From positions 12,512 to 76,511 of the forward strand of contig JBCDJN010000009.1 of the NCBI GenBank assembly GCA_039414355.1: a stretch of DNA of 64,000 nt, in the 5' to 3' direction. This stretch comes from JBCCQL01 sp039414355. GTDB lineage: Bacteria > Planctomycetota > Planctomycetia > Pirellulales > Lacipirellulaceae. The notes below the pieces were generated by a model that had not been told where the DNA came from, ran no database searches, and was given only the letters and a program-made list of their open reading frames with translations. The position numbers were made by a program, and so were the translations under genes. Below are positions 63,840 through 64,000 of the stretch, in pieces. Each line of letters starts with the position of its first letter. The first letter of the stretch is position 1.

Positions 63840-64000
63840 TCACTTCACATAGCGGATGTCGTCGAGATAGAAAACGACCGGCTTGCCCTGGCCGGCGACG
63901 CTCCAACCGAAGCCGGTCTTGATCCGCGTGAGGTCTCTGCCCGCCAGCGGCAACAGGTACTTCTGCCACGCGGTCGTGAGCTCGGCGCCGCTGAGCTGGG
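63840..64000 (-). CDS. C-terminal fragment of a carbohydrate-binding-like domain protein (start outside the window)
   Basis: The last 53 codons of a minus-strand gene end at the stop at 63840-63842. The protein tail reads 'WQKYLLPLAGRDLTRI', 'GFGWSVAGQGKPV' and 'VFYLDDIRYVK'. The 'FYLDDI.y' ending is the last strand of a beta-sandwich carbohydrate-binding module common at the end of planctomycete and bacteroidete glycan-active proteins. Its main domain lies beyond the window. Confidence 0.65.
   Translation of the reverse strand, partial: QLSGAELTTAWQKYLLPLAGRDLTRIKTGFGWSVAGQGKPVVFYLDDIRYVK

Overview
The window is GC-rich DNA from a planctomycete, most likely order Pirellulales (Lacipirellulaceae-like). 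This rests on family content rather than any alignment: multi-LamG surface proteins, a giant exported protein with an LEPR-XLL-type N-terminal signal, a zinc-ribbon/WD40 Ser/Thr kinase, a DUF1080 protein, a Cys-rich secreted protein with an 'HPLYFED/LERYG' motif and a CPXCG protein. I see no tRNA, rRNA, CRISPR array, transposase or integrase.

Layout. 3-4312: end of a five-repeat LamG protein and a one-domain voltage-gated cation channel. 4516-20348: core type VI secretion (T6SS) locus. A minus-strand operon tssA-tssB-tssC-tagJ-tssE-tssF-tssG-tssH(clpV) diverges at about 16.3-16.5 kb from tssK-tssL-tssM(short). A LysM protein converges on clpV. 20614-32403: a proline-rich outer-membrane barrel protein and a 3023-aa filamentous-haemagglutinin-like protein. 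32417-37816: a membrane Ser/Thr kinase with WD40 repeats. 37868-43107 (minus): a one-chain TssB/TssC-like sheath protein with an acidic tail, two Hcp paralogues, a peptidoglycan-binding/M15-like hydrolase (likely effector) and a sigma-70-family factor. 43335-47417: a small acidic protein, VgrG, an FHA-domain protein and PAAR. 47703-60340: two giant membrane-anchored paralogues with inactivated caspase-like domains (one also carries a vWA domain), separated by a Cys-rich lipoprotein and followed by a Cys-rich secreted protein. 60420-64000: housekeeping and metabolic genes (PPK2, CPXCG protein, pyrB next to a heptamer tandem repeat, DUF1080 protein) and the 3' end of a further gene.

How the parts may fit. 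Sheath, tube, spike, tip, baseplate, recycling ATPase and part of the membrane complex are all present, so about 55 kb looks like one expanded T6SS island. It departs from the textbook system in four ways. TssM ends after its third membrane helix and lacks the periplasmic IcmF region. No TssJ is recognisable. There is a second, fused and C-terminally shortened sheath-like protein. Two giant pseudo-caspase/vWA membrane proteins and a lipoprotein lie next to VgrG and PAAR. My main hypothesis is that these envelope proteins replace the missing TssJ/TssM periplasmic arm, or form a trans-envelope or regulatory complex with it, under control of the kinase and FHA protein. That is inference from gene content and order only.
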